DNA of 5,906 nt from Actinomycetota bacterium (GTDB taxonomy: Bacteria; Actinomycetota; Rubrobacteria; Rubrobacterales; Rubrobacteraceae). The stretch lies in NCBI GenBank assembly GCA_020200675.1, contig JAIVIG010000448.1, positions 1-5,906 of the forward strand. Direction: 5' to 3'. Position 1 is the stretch's first letter. Each line of letters opens with the position of its first letter. The notes beneath the pieces are model-generated. The model was given only the letters and a program-made list of their open reading frames with translations, made no database searches and was not told the origin of the DNA. The position numbers and the translations under genes were made by a program. This document shows positions 1 through 5,887 of this stretch, piece by piece.

Positions 1-138
1 CGCTGCTACGGGAGTGGTCGGCGACGGAGTTCAAGGATACAAACCCTCCAAACTGACAGAACGACCGGCTTTCGATTCCACGCCTTGCTGACGGACGACA
101 CGCGAGAGGTGCGCTTCGAGCGGATGACCGCTACCTAG
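1..138 (+). CDS. Possible 3' end of an unidentified gene, perhaps frameshifted
   Basis: The frame beginning at base 1 is open to a TAG at 136-138 and ends in the residues RFHALLTDDTREVRFERM followed by TAT. Its second half has the G/C-ending codons expected of real coding sequence here. The first half of the same frame looks poor, being rich in Arg and Ser. The frame beginning at base 3 instead reads LLREWSATEFKDTNPPN before a stop at 54-56 and looks more protein-like. A reading that starts in the third frame and shifts by one base around 40-60 would give a continuous protein tail. I do not recognise the family. The stop lies 7 bp from the stop of the converging small gene. Confidence is low because only about 45 codons are visible. 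Confidence 0.33.
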   Translation, partial: RCYGSGRRRSSRIQTLQTDRTTGFRFHALLTDDTREVRFERMTAT

Positions 139-145
139 CCTCGGA

Positions 146-373
146 TCAATAAGGAGGCCGCTTGTACAGGCCCTCCGGCCCTTCTCGAAGAGTGTCCATG
201 ACCTTCTCCACCTGCCGCTTGTGGGCCTCGTCGAGCACCGTGGCTACGATCTTCTCGATCCTGACCGCCATCTCCCAACCAATCCGCTTCTGCTCGACGT
301 AGCGTCGGTTCCCCAGGGGGGCAGTAGTCGCGGCGCCAGCCTGTAACGCTTCACAGCATGTACCTGACATCAT
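146..373 (-). CDS. Small hypothetical protein, 75 aa
   Basis: This is a 75-residue ORF starting with a double ATG (373 or 370) and ending at TGA (146-148). A GAGGAG ribosome binding site lies 7 bases before the first ATG, which supports real translation. The N-terminal 25 residues are low in character (Ala, Gly, Thr and a Cys-Cys pair). From about residue 26 the protein is highly charged, with a run from MAVRIEKIVATVLDEAH through VEKVMDTLREG that would make one or two amphipathic helices. There is no signal peptide, membrane helix or recognisable catalytic motif. Codons mostly end in G or C, like the neighbours. It lies 93 bp downstream of the acyltransferase on the same strand and could share its transcript. 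I do not recognise the family. It could be a small regulatory or structural protein, or a remnant of a longer gene. Confidence 0.5.
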   Translation of the reverse strand: MMSGTCCEALQAGAATTAPLGNRRYVEQKRIGWEMAVRIEKIVATVLDEAHKRQVEKVMDTLREGPEGLYKRPPY

Positions 374-380
374 CGAGGTT

Positions 381-386
381 CTCCTC
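381..386 (-). promoter_or_regulatory. Ribosome binding site of the 75-aa gene
   Basis: On the minus strand the sequence reads GCGCGAGGAGAACCTCGATG. The GAGGAG core lies 7 bases before the ATG at 373, an ideal spacing. It is the main reason to regard the short ORF as a gene and to choose this start. Confidence 0.55.
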
Positions 387-466
387 GCGCAGCACTCCAG
401 GAGACCGGGGATGCCGTCGTTTCTTGACCCTTCTTAACCGTGCTCTCCGCGTGCGCCGGACTCGAT

Positions 467-2303
467 CTATGGGGCTTCTAGGCGCGCGGCGATCAGGTCG
501 GCGTAGACTCGCTGGCCCTCAGGCTGGAGGTGGATCCCGTCTTCCACGAAGAGCTCGGGCCGGTCGGCGCTCGCGGCGTGCCAGTCGACGAGCACAGCCT
601 TGTCCGGGTACCGCCGCACCCCATCGGCCAGCACGTCGTTGTTTGGCTGTTCCCAGGCGCGTGGGACCTTCACGTTCACGATCACGACCTCGCGTACGTC
701 CGCGAGCACCCCCATCATCTCGTCGAACTGCTCGGTCGTGAAGGGTACGTTGTTGCCGGCGTGGACGACCACCGCCTCGCCGAGCCGGCCCGCGGCGCGG
801 CGCTTCTTCAGGATCTCGATCGCGCCCATGGGCTGGAGACTTACATCCGTAGCGAAAGCAGGGTTGCCGAGGGCCCGCTCGAGCTCCCCGGCAGAACCGA
901 GCATCACCGAGTCGCCGACGACGGTGACAGGGTCCTTGGTGGTACCGGCGGGCACATCAGCGGCGGGGGCTGTCTCGGACTCGCCAACGCCCGAGCTCTC
1001 GGTGTGGATCGACTCCACTGAGAGGTAAGAGGGTGGGTCCGGCGGTTGGGCATGTGCCAGGGCCAGGCCGAGCACCACGCAAAAGGTTGCGCCCGTCCCG
1101 ACGGCCCCGGACCAGTAGGCGCCCAGCCGCCAGCGCCGTGCCCCTCGCGCCTCGCGCAACGCCCTCCAAGCTCGCCCTAACGCGCCGGTGCGGAGCGGTG
1201 TCTCGACGAAGCGGTACGATAGGTCCGCTAGCATGATCGTCGCCGCCAGCCTGAGGGCCAGCAGCGGCACCCCAGTGATGGGCACATCGAGCTCAGGCCG
1301 GGTAAGCATGAAGACGGGCCAGTGCCACAGGTAAATGCCGTACGACCTCACTCCGATCCAGCGCAGCGGTCGCCACCCCAGGAGGTGCGAGCCCAGGTGT
1401 GTATGTGGGTGGACGGCGACCAGGATCACGACGGCGGTGGCGAGTGCGACCAGCGCGAAGCCGCCCCGGAAGAGGAACGATTGGTACTGGTCGAGCCGGA
1501 GATAGAACCAGACGAGCGCGCCGAGCGCAGCGAGGCCGGCTACGTCGAGCAGTAACGGTCTGACCCGTCCCGCCCACCGCGGGATCTGTCCGGGTATCCA
1601 CACGAAGGCGAGTGCGGCGCCACAGAGCAGCCCGGCGACCCTGGTATCGGTCCCGTAGTAGACCCGCGAGGGATCGACGCCAGGCTGATAAAGTGTAGCC
1701 ATCAGCAAAGCCGACCCAACCGCGCCCGCGAGCGCGACAAACAGTGCCAGGTGTCGCCGTTGCCAGCGTCGTCTCGAAGCCACTCCCCAGAGAGCGACGC
1801 TGAGCAGCAGCGGCCACAGCACATAGAATTGCTCCTCGACGGCCAGCGACCACAGGTGTTGCAGCAGCGACGGCCGGCCGACGGTCTCGAAATAGGACTG
1901 CTCGCCAAGAATAAGATACCAGTTGGTCACGTACGCGAACGCTGCGAGCGCCTCGTCGCGCAGCCTCGCGACCTCGCCGGGCAGGAACACCACGGCGAAC
2001 GCGAGCGTGACCACAAGCAACAGATACAGCGCGGGGAGCAGCCGGCGGGCACGTCGCAGCCAGAAGTCCACAATGTTGATGCGGCCCTGCTGATTCCACT
2101 CCGTTAGCAGCAAGGTAGTGATGAGGTAGCCACTGATGACGAAGAAAACCTCAACGCCTAAGAAACCGCCCCTGATCCAAGACAGCTCGGCGTGGTAGAG
2201 GAGCACGGCGATAACGGCGAACGCGCGCAGCCCATCAAGGCCGGGTAGGTAGGTGCTTTGAGAATTCCTTGCCCTGCCCGGTTTTAAGCTGCCTTATCTG
2301 CAT
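467..2303 (-). CDS. Membrane O-acyltransferase (acyltransferase 3 / OafA family) with C-terminal SGNH domain; N-terminus frameshifted
   Basis: An integral membrane acyltransferase of the OafA/YrhL type, which in this family moves acyl groups (often acetyl) across the membrane onto surface glycans, peptidoglycan or lipids. Numbering from the in-frame GTG at 2206, the membrane domain spans about 1-385. It contains GGFLGVEVFFVISGYLIT (13-30), WSLAVEEQFYVLWP (119-132), YGTDTRVAGLL (184-194) and SYGIYLWHWP (288-297). A helix at about 366-386 leads into a Pro/Ser/Glu-rich linker and an extracytoplasmic SGNH domain with GDS (Ser433), GNN (484-486) and DGIHL (Asp556, His559), so its catalytic residues are present. 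GTG 2206 is not the true start: the open frame continues upstream through the family hallmark YLPGLDGLRAFAVIAV and has no ATG, GTG or TTG before a stop at 2294-2296. Removing one A of the AAA at 2257-2259 joins that region to ATG 2303 (MQIRQLKTGQGKEFS), giving a normal N-terminus. The substrate cannot be read from sequence. Confidence 0.88.
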
Positions 2304-2312
2304 AGGCGCTAT

Positions 2313-2340
2313 AGCATAAAGGGTATCGGCGGTTATTAAA
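2313..2340 (-). promoter_or_regulatory. Possible promoter of the acyltransferase gene
   Basis: On the minus strand TATGCT (2318-2313) resembles a -10 box, and TTTAAT (2340-2335) lies 16 bp upstream as a weak -35. The -10 box ends 9 bases before the ATG at 2303-2301, so a transcript from it would be almost leaderless. That would explain the absence of a ribosome binding site before this ATG. Leaderless mRNAs are common in actinobacteria. The region is AT-rich against a GC-rich background. The hexamer matches are modest. Confidence 0.3.
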
Positions 2341-2345
2341 ACCGC
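2329..2345 (-). terminator. Short hairpin between the DUF72 and acyltransferase genes
   Basis: GCGGTT and AACCGC form a perfect 6-bp inverted repeat around a 5-base loop, starting 25 bp after the DUF72 stop codon. No run of T follows on the minus strand, so it is a weak intrinsic terminator at best. It overlaps the possible -35 region of the acyltransferase promoter, so it could equally be an operator. The palindrome is seen directly; its function is inferred. Confidence 0.3.
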
Positions 2346-2370
2346 TCTTGATGACGGCTTGGGCGAGGGC

Positions 2371-3184
2371 TCACCTATCGCCTCGCCTCAACTCCAGAAA
2401 GCGCTCCACCGTAGAGGGCGAGTGGTTCTGGTAGTGGTTGTTCGCGTAGGCGAAGACGGTCTTTCCTTCTTCGAGGAAGCGATCCACCAGCTCGGACCAC
2501 CAGCGCAGGTCATCGTCTCGGTCCTTCTTGAGATAGGTGTGCCCCGAGGGGAACTCGCGGCGGTTCCCGAGCCAGCGTATGTAGGCGAAGCCAGCGGTAG
2601 CCTCTTCGAGTCGGGGCATCCGCGGGTAGTCGACGAGCGTGAGCGCGGCCCCGTGCTCGCGCAACAGGTCAAACAGGTCCGAGTCGAGCCAGCTTCGGTG
2701 GCGCACCTCGACGGCGTAAGAGGGGCCTTTGGGGAGTTCGGCCAGGAACGCGTCGAGGACGTCCATTCCCTCGACGGTGAAGTCAGGCGGGAGCTGGAGG
2801 AGCAGGGGACCGAGCCTGTCGTCCAGGCCCTGCATGGTACGGACGAAGTATTCGGCGGCGTCTTTACTGTCGACCAAGTTCTTCTCGTGCGTTATCTCTT
2901 TGCGGGAACTTGGCGGCGAACAGAAAACCGCGGGGCGCGATCCTGCGCCACCGTTCGACGGTCGTCCTTTTGGGAGTACCGTAGAAGGTCGAGTCTATCT
3001 CCACGGTGGCGAAGTGTTTGACGTACTCGGCGAGCCTGCCGGCGGGCGGGGTCCCCGGCGGGTACACCGTTCCCTCCCAGTCCGCGTAGGACCAGCCGGA
3101 GGTACCCAGGTACAGGCCCCTCTCCGGCGGGGAGATCTCTCCGGCGTCTTCCTCGAAGAGCTTTGTCTGCTGGGGATCTTCCAT
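2371..3184 (-). pseudogene. DUF72 (YecE-family) protein, interrupted by a one-base frameshift
   Basis: DUF72 proteins are predicted TIM-barrel proteins of unknown biochemical role, usually about 240-290 residues. Reading from ATG 3184 and correcting one base gives 270 residues. Family motifs appear in order: LYLGTSGWSYADWEG (24-38), VEIDSTFYGTP (61-71), FLFAAKFPQ (87-95), EITHEKNL (96-103), DRLGPLLLQLPP (122-133), YAVEVRHRSW (156-165), AYIRWLG (200-206) and FAYANNHYQNHSP (244-256). The frame breaks between FPQ and EITHEK: the window reads CCGCAAAGAGATAACGCAC, and dropping one A of the AAA (plus-strand TTT at 2899-2901) restores the family sequence. Uncorrected, the upstream frame ends about 15 codons later, giving a truncated protein. 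An alternative ATG at 3220 would add 12 poorly conserved residues. It is divergent from the deacetylase and upstream of the acyltransferase on the same strand. The identity is secure; whether the break is biological or a sequencing error is unknown. Confidence 0.88.
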
Positions 3185-3304
3185 GGTACGAAGCCCGGAT
3201 GCTAACACAGGGTGAAGCATCGCAGTGAACGCCCGCCCAACGCCCGCAACGCGGATGTACTAGATTGCCCGCATGGGGCGCGTACTCTGGGAGGGCAAGG
3301 CGGC
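3185..3304. promoter_or_regulatory. Divergent intergenic region with AACGCCCGC direct repeats
   Basis: This stretch must hold the start signals of both the DUF72 gene (leftward) and the deacetylase gene (rightward). AACGCCCGC occurs at 3228-3236 and exactly again at 3239-3247, followed by a partial third copy, AACGCGG, at 3248-3254. On the plus strand TACTAGATT (3258-3266) is the best -10 candidate, with no convincing -35 at the right distance. The repeats lie just upstream of that box, where an activator or repressor could bind. The repeats are seen directly; the promoter role is inference. Confidence 0.3.
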
Positions 3305-3308
3305 ATGA
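3273..3308 (+). CDS. Possible 11-aa leader ORF overlapping the deacetylase start
   Basis: ATG at 3273 opens an 11-codon frame (MGRVLWEGKAA) whose TGA stop overlaps the deacetylase ATG as ATGA (3305-3308). Such overlaps often couple translation of two ORFs. The ATG lies only a few bases after a TACTAGATT -10-like element, so it could be leaderless. The peptide has no run of one amino acid that would suggest attenuation. It may simply be chance. Confidence 0.2.
   Translation: MGRVLWEGKAA
3289..3294 (+). promoter_or_regulatory. Ribosome binding site deciding the deacetylase start
   Basis: GGGAGG lies 10 bases before ATG 3305. It favours this ATG over the GTG at 3212, which has no ribosome binding site, would overlap the divergent DUF72 region and would add 31 residues without family character. 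Confidence 0.5.
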
Positions 3309-4228
3309 AAGTCTTCTACTCGGACCAGTTCGTGCTCCCGCTACCGGAGGGACACCGGTTCCCGATGAAGAAGTACTCGATGCTCCGAGAGAGGGTCGAG
3401 CGGGACGGCATCTGCGGGCCGGAGGAGCTGCGCGTCCCCCGCCCGGTCACGGACGAGGAGATCCTGCGCGCCCACGAAGGGGCCTACCTGAATAAGGTAG
3501 TCACCGGCACGCTGACCGACAAGGAGATGCGGAGGATCGGGTTTCCCTGGTCCGAGTGGATGGTCGAGCGTTCGCGCCGCGCTTCGGGCGGTACTCTGGG
3601 CGCCTGCCGCGCCGCCCTCGAAGAGGGCCTCGCCGCGAACCTCGCGGGCGGCACCCACCACGCCTTCGCCGACCGTGGCGAAGGCTTCTGCGTCTTCAAC
3701 GACTCCGCCATCGCGCCCCGCGCCCTGAGAGTAGAGGGGCTCGTAGACAAGGTGGTCGTGATCGACACCGACGTCCACCAGGGCAACGGCACGGCTTCCA
3801 TCCTGCGGGGAGACCCCAGCGTCTTCACCTTCTCCATCCACGGCGCGAAGAACTACCCCTTCCACAAGGAGGAGAGCGACCTTGACGTGCCGCTCCCCGA
3901 CGGCGCCGACGACGAGGCCTTCCTCGCGGCCCTCTCGGGGGCCCTGGATCTGGTGCTGGACTCGGCGAGGTGGGAGCTGGCGATTTTCCTCGCCGGCGCG
4001 GACCCTTTCGAGAACGACAAGCTCGGCCGGCTCCGCTTGACGAAAGATGGACTCGCAGAACCCGACCGGATGGTATTGGAAGGCTGCCGGGAGCGAGGCA
4101 TCCCCGTCGCCGTGACGATGGCCGGCGGCTACGCGAAGAGGGTCGAAGACACGGTGGACATCCACTTCCAGACCATCGAGAGAGCAGCGAGCATGCTGGC
4201 GTCGGAGGAGGGCGCCGCACGCAGGTGA
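3305..4228 (+). CDS. Histone-deacetylase-family zinc amidohydrolase (class IV-like)
   Basis: A 307-residue zinc-dependent deacetylase of the arginase/deacetylase fold. It begins MKVFYSDQFVLPLPEGHRFP, matching the usual N-terminus of the bacterial class IV-like group. The catalytic set is complete: the tandem histidines in GGTHHAF (His118, His119), the charge-relay and zinc-site residues in IDTDVHQGNGTA (Asp154, with Asp156 and His158 as predicted zinc ligands), the third ligand in AGADPFENDKLGRL (Asp233), and the catalytic tyrosine in AGGY (Tyr276). The length is normal for a single-domain bacterial enzyme. There is no signal peptide or membrane helix, so it should be cytosolic. Bacterial members remove acetyl groups from lysines, acetylpolyamines or other amides, and the true substrate cannot be told from sequence. 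It is the only large gene here read without a frame break. A renalase-like oxidoreductase follows on the same strand after 187 bp, so the two may be co-transcribed. Confidence 0.93.
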   Translation: MKVFYSDQFVLPLPEGHRFPMKKYSMLRERVERDGICGPEELRVPRPVTDEEILRAHEGAYLNKVVTGTLTDKEMRRIGFPWSEWMVERSRRASGGTLGACRAALEEGLAANLAGGTHHAFADRGEGFCVFNDSAIAPRALRVEGLVDKVVVIDTDVHQGNGTASILRGDPSVFTFSIHGAKNYPFHKEESDLDVPLPDGADDEAFLAALSGALDLVLDSARWELAIFLAGADPFENDKLGRLRLTKDGLAEPDRMVLEGCRERGIPVAVTMAGGYAKRVEDTVDIHFQTIERAASMLASEEGAARR

Positions 4229-4236
4229 AGGCTATG

Positions 4237-4244
4237 AAAGGAGG
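4237..4244 (+). promoter_or_regulatory. Strong ribosome binding site after the deacetylase
   Basis: AAAGGAGG lies 8 bases after the deacetylase stop codon, 9 bases before a TTG (4254) and 12 before an ATG (4257). It is too far from the oxidoreductase ATG at 4416 to serve it, and that gene has its own site at 4399-4405. It therefore suggests either a very small gene or a relic start. Confidence 0.4.
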
Positions 4245-4256
4245 CGGTAAACGTTG

Positions 4257-4334
4257 ATGAGCAGCGTATCCTTCGCCCTCATTCTCCTGCGAGCCTACCG
4301 AACCAACAGAACATCCCAAGAGACGAACGTATGA
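4257..4334 (+). CDS. Possible 25-aa small protein
   Basis: ATG 4257 (or TTG 4254, which fits the ribosome binding site better) opens a 25-codon frame. It reads MSSVSFALILLRAYRTNRTS and ends at TGA 4332-4334. Residues 5-11 are hydrophobic and the rest is polar. The ORF is backed only by the strong AAAGGAGG in front of it and by its position in the gap between two same-strand genes. The codons are not obviously coding-like. It resembles no family I know. Confidence 0.25.
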   Translation: MSSVSFALILLRAYRTNRTSQETNV

Positions 4335-4411
4335 ACGTCCACGGGACGCCGACCGGCAACGTACAGGTCCGCTCCTCGAAACCCCTCGAACGAGCTGGAA
4401 GGAGGCCTTAG
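4331..4411 (+). CDS. Possible 26-aa small ORF overlapping the previous one
   Basis: ATG 4331 overlaps the stop of the preceding tiny ORF as ATGA (4331-4334) and runs to TAG 4409-4411, four bases before the oxidoreductase ATG. The product begins MNVHGTPTGNVQVRSS and is polar and basic. It has no ribosome binding site of its own and would depend on coupling. The chain of ORFs filling the gap is suggestive but could be chance. Confidence 0.15.
   Translation: MNVHGTPTGNVQVRSSKPLERAGRRP
4399..4405 (+). promoter_or_regulatory. Ribosome binding site of the oxidoreductase gene
   Basis: AAGGAGG lies 10 bases before ATG 4416 and fixes the start at the beginning of the FAD-binding motif. I see no clear promoter of its own in 4229-4415, which fits read-through from the deacetylase gene. 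Confidence 0.5.
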
Positions 4412-4415
4412 TAGC

Positions 4416-5347
4416 ATGGAATCCTGCATCGTGGTAGGCGCCGGCCTCTCCGGCCTCGTCGCCGCCCGCACCCTCCAGGACGCGGGTGTGCGCGCCACGG
4501 TCCTCGAAAAGGAAGAAAAAGTCGGCGGCCGCATGCGGACGGATCTCGTGGACGACGGCGTCTTCGACCACGGCGCCCAGTTCTTCACCGTCCGCTCCGA
4601 CCGCTTCGAGGAGATGGTCGAAAGCTGGATCTCCGCCGGCGTAGCCGAGGAGTGGACCCGCGGCTTCGCCGACCCGAGCGGCGAGTACCAAGAAGATGGC
4701 CACCCCCGCTACAAGGGCACGCGCGGCATGACCGCCATCGCCGAGCACCTGGCAGGGAATCTCGACGTGCTGACCAGCGTAAAGGTGAGCGGACTACGCC
4801 GGGGCGAACGAGGCTGGGAGGTCGTGGCTGGAGGCTCCGCACGCACCGCCGACGCCCTCGTACTAACCCCGCCCTCCGCGCTCGCGCTCGTGGACGACAA
4901 CGGCGTTCCTCTGCCAGAAGAGGCGCGACAGGTCCTCGAGAACATCGACTACGCCCGCCGGATCCAGGCGGGGTCCAGGTCGGAGGCGACCCGCTTTTCT
5001 GGGTCGCGGACAACCGGAAGAAGGGTATCTCCGAAGTCCCGGCCGTGACGATCCACGCCGGCCCCGAGTTCAGCCGCGAGCACGCCCGGAGCGACGACGC
5101 CACAGTGGCCCGCCTGCTCCTCGAGGAGGCGAAGGACTACGTGGGAACGGGCGCAAAAGCGACCGCGGTCTACCATTGGGAGTACAGTCAACCAACCAAT
5201 CCGCACGACGAGCCCTTTGTCTACGTAGAAGGCCCGCCGCCTCTGGTCTTCTGCGGCGACGCCTACGCGGGCCCGAAGGTCGAGGGAGCGGTAACCTCCG
5301 GCCTCGCCGCCGCCGGGAAACTCCTGGAGAGCGCGCCTCGCCCTTGA
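4416..5347 (+). pseudogene. Renalase-like FAD-dependent oxidoreductase (amine oxidase fold), frameshifted with probable internal deletion
   Basis: A flavoprotein of the amine oxidase/renalase superfamily; members use FAD to oxidise amines or reduced nicotinamide derivatives. The N-terminal half reads VVGAGLSGLVAARTL (6-20) with the GxGxxG dinucleotide motif at 8-13, a glutamate at 31 for the ribose, GGRMRT (37-42) and DHGAQFF (51-57). This frame makes sense to about Ala180 (codon 4953-4955), then becomes nonsense and stops at 5048. The C-terminal half continues in another frame from PPDPGGVQVGGDPLFWVADN (from about 4955) through AVTIHAGPEFSREH to the FAD-contact motif FCGDAYAGPKVEGAV, ending at 5347. 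Family members usually carry a further dozen or so residues between these halves, so the junction looks like a small deletion that also changes frame. As read, the gene cannot give a full enzyme. It lies 16 bp from the following gene. The precise substrate is unknown. Confidence 0.85.
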
Positions 5348-5363
5348 ACCCGGTGCCCCTCGG

Positions 5364-5797
5364 GTGAAGTACGTCCTGCTCGCGCACCTCGCAGCGACGC
5401 TCTTCATGGTCGGCGTCATCTGGTTCGTGCAGGTGGTCCACTATCCGCTCTTCTCCAGGGTAGGACCAGAGAAGTTCTCCCTTTACTCGGAGGCGCACTC
5501 TCGCCTGACGACCTACGTAGTCGGCCCACCGATGCTCGTCGAGGCTGCGACCGCTCTTCTGCTCGTCTTCCGCCGACCCGAGGGCGGCCGCTTGCCGCCG
5601 CGCTGATCGACCTCGCCCTCGTCGCCGTCGTGTGGCTCTCCACCGCGCTGTTGCAGGTGCCGCGCCACACGACTTTGGGCTCGGGCTTCGACAGGAGGGC
5701 CTGGAGCGGGCTCGTCCTCTCCAACTGGGTACGTACCGCCGCGTGGAGCGCGCGGGGCGTGCTCGTCCTCTGGATGGTCGCCCGCGCCCTCGGTTAG
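5364..5797 (+). pseudogene. Four-helix membrane protein of unknown function, frameshifted
   Basis: A GTG at 5364 starts a small hydrophobic protein 16 bp after the oxidoreductase stop, suggesting an operon. The first frame (80 codons, stop 5604-5606) has a helix at about residues 4-26, containing MVGVIWFVQVVHYPLF, then SRLTTYVVGPPMLVEAATAL with a second helix at about 51-69. Near RRPEGG (about 5580-5590) the sense moves to another frame, which continues RPLAAALIDLALVAVVWLST, then LLQVPRHTTLGSGFD, NWVRTAAWSARG and LVLWMVARALG, ending at TAG 5795-5797. Joined, this is about 144 residues with four predicted helices. The window appears to lack one base in the GGGCGGCCG stretch. I recognise the pattern only as a conserved hypothetical membrane protein. 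No catalytic motif is evident; the His in VVHYP and in VPRH are possible conserved polar residues. Confidence 0.68.
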
Positions 5798-5814
5798 GGT
5801 GTACTCCCTCTGGC

Positions 5815-5854
5815 GGCTGGGTACCAGAAGTGGTACATATAATGTATATGCCAC
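5815..5854 (+). promoter_or_regulatory. AT-rich promoter with overlapping inverted repeats (putative operator)
   Basis: A perfect TATAAT lies at 5838-5843, about 45 bp before the TTG start at 5888. Immediately upstream, GTACCA-GAAG-TGGTAC (5821-5836) is a perfect 6-bp inverted repeat filling the place of the -35/-10 spacer. TACAT-ATA-ATGTA (5834-5846) is a second perfect repeat covering the -10 box. A longer imperfect repeat runs from GTGG (5830-5833) to CCAC (5851-5854), with 9 of 12 positions paired. No good -35 hexamer is visible at the usual distance (5815-5820 reads GGCTGG). A regulator that binds the dyads and either blocks or activates the promoter would fit. The function is inferred from layout. 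Confidence 0.55.
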
Positions 5855-5887
5855 AAAAAATTTAAAACAAAAGGAGGGCGGGCTCTC

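Noticed and set aside
1293..2099. 268-codon minus-strand ORF in a second frame of the acyltransferase
   Set aside because: Arg- and Ala-rich alternative frame inside a gene whose membrane and SGNH motifs are continuous in the chosen frame.
2871..2920. Programmed ribosomal frameshift in the DUF72 gene
   Set aside because: No strong heptameric slippery site or obvious stimulatory hairpin, and the family is not known to use recoding; a simple inserted base is a better account.
2359..3021. 220-codon plus-strand ORF opposite the DUF72 gene
   Set aside because: The minus strand carries the full series of DUF72 motifs; this is an antisense shadow.
3212..3304. Upstream GTG start for the deacetylase
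   Set aside because: It would add 31 residues without family character and overlap the divergent gene region; ATG 3305 has a ribosome binding site and the family N-terminus.
3341..4165. Long minus-strand ORF (274 codons) opposite the deacetylase
   Set aside because: The plus-strand frame has all deacetylase catalytic motifs; the opposite ORF is a by-product of GC-rich codons and has no domain character.
3825..4748. 307-codon minus-strand ORF spanning the deacetylase end and oxidoreductase start
   Set aside because: It overlaps two well-identified genes, is very rich in Arg, Pro and Ser in its second half, and resembles no family.
5821..5836. GTACCA hairpin as a terminator for the membrane protein gene
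   Set aside because: No T-run follows; the sequence leads directly into a TATAAT box, so an operator is more likely.
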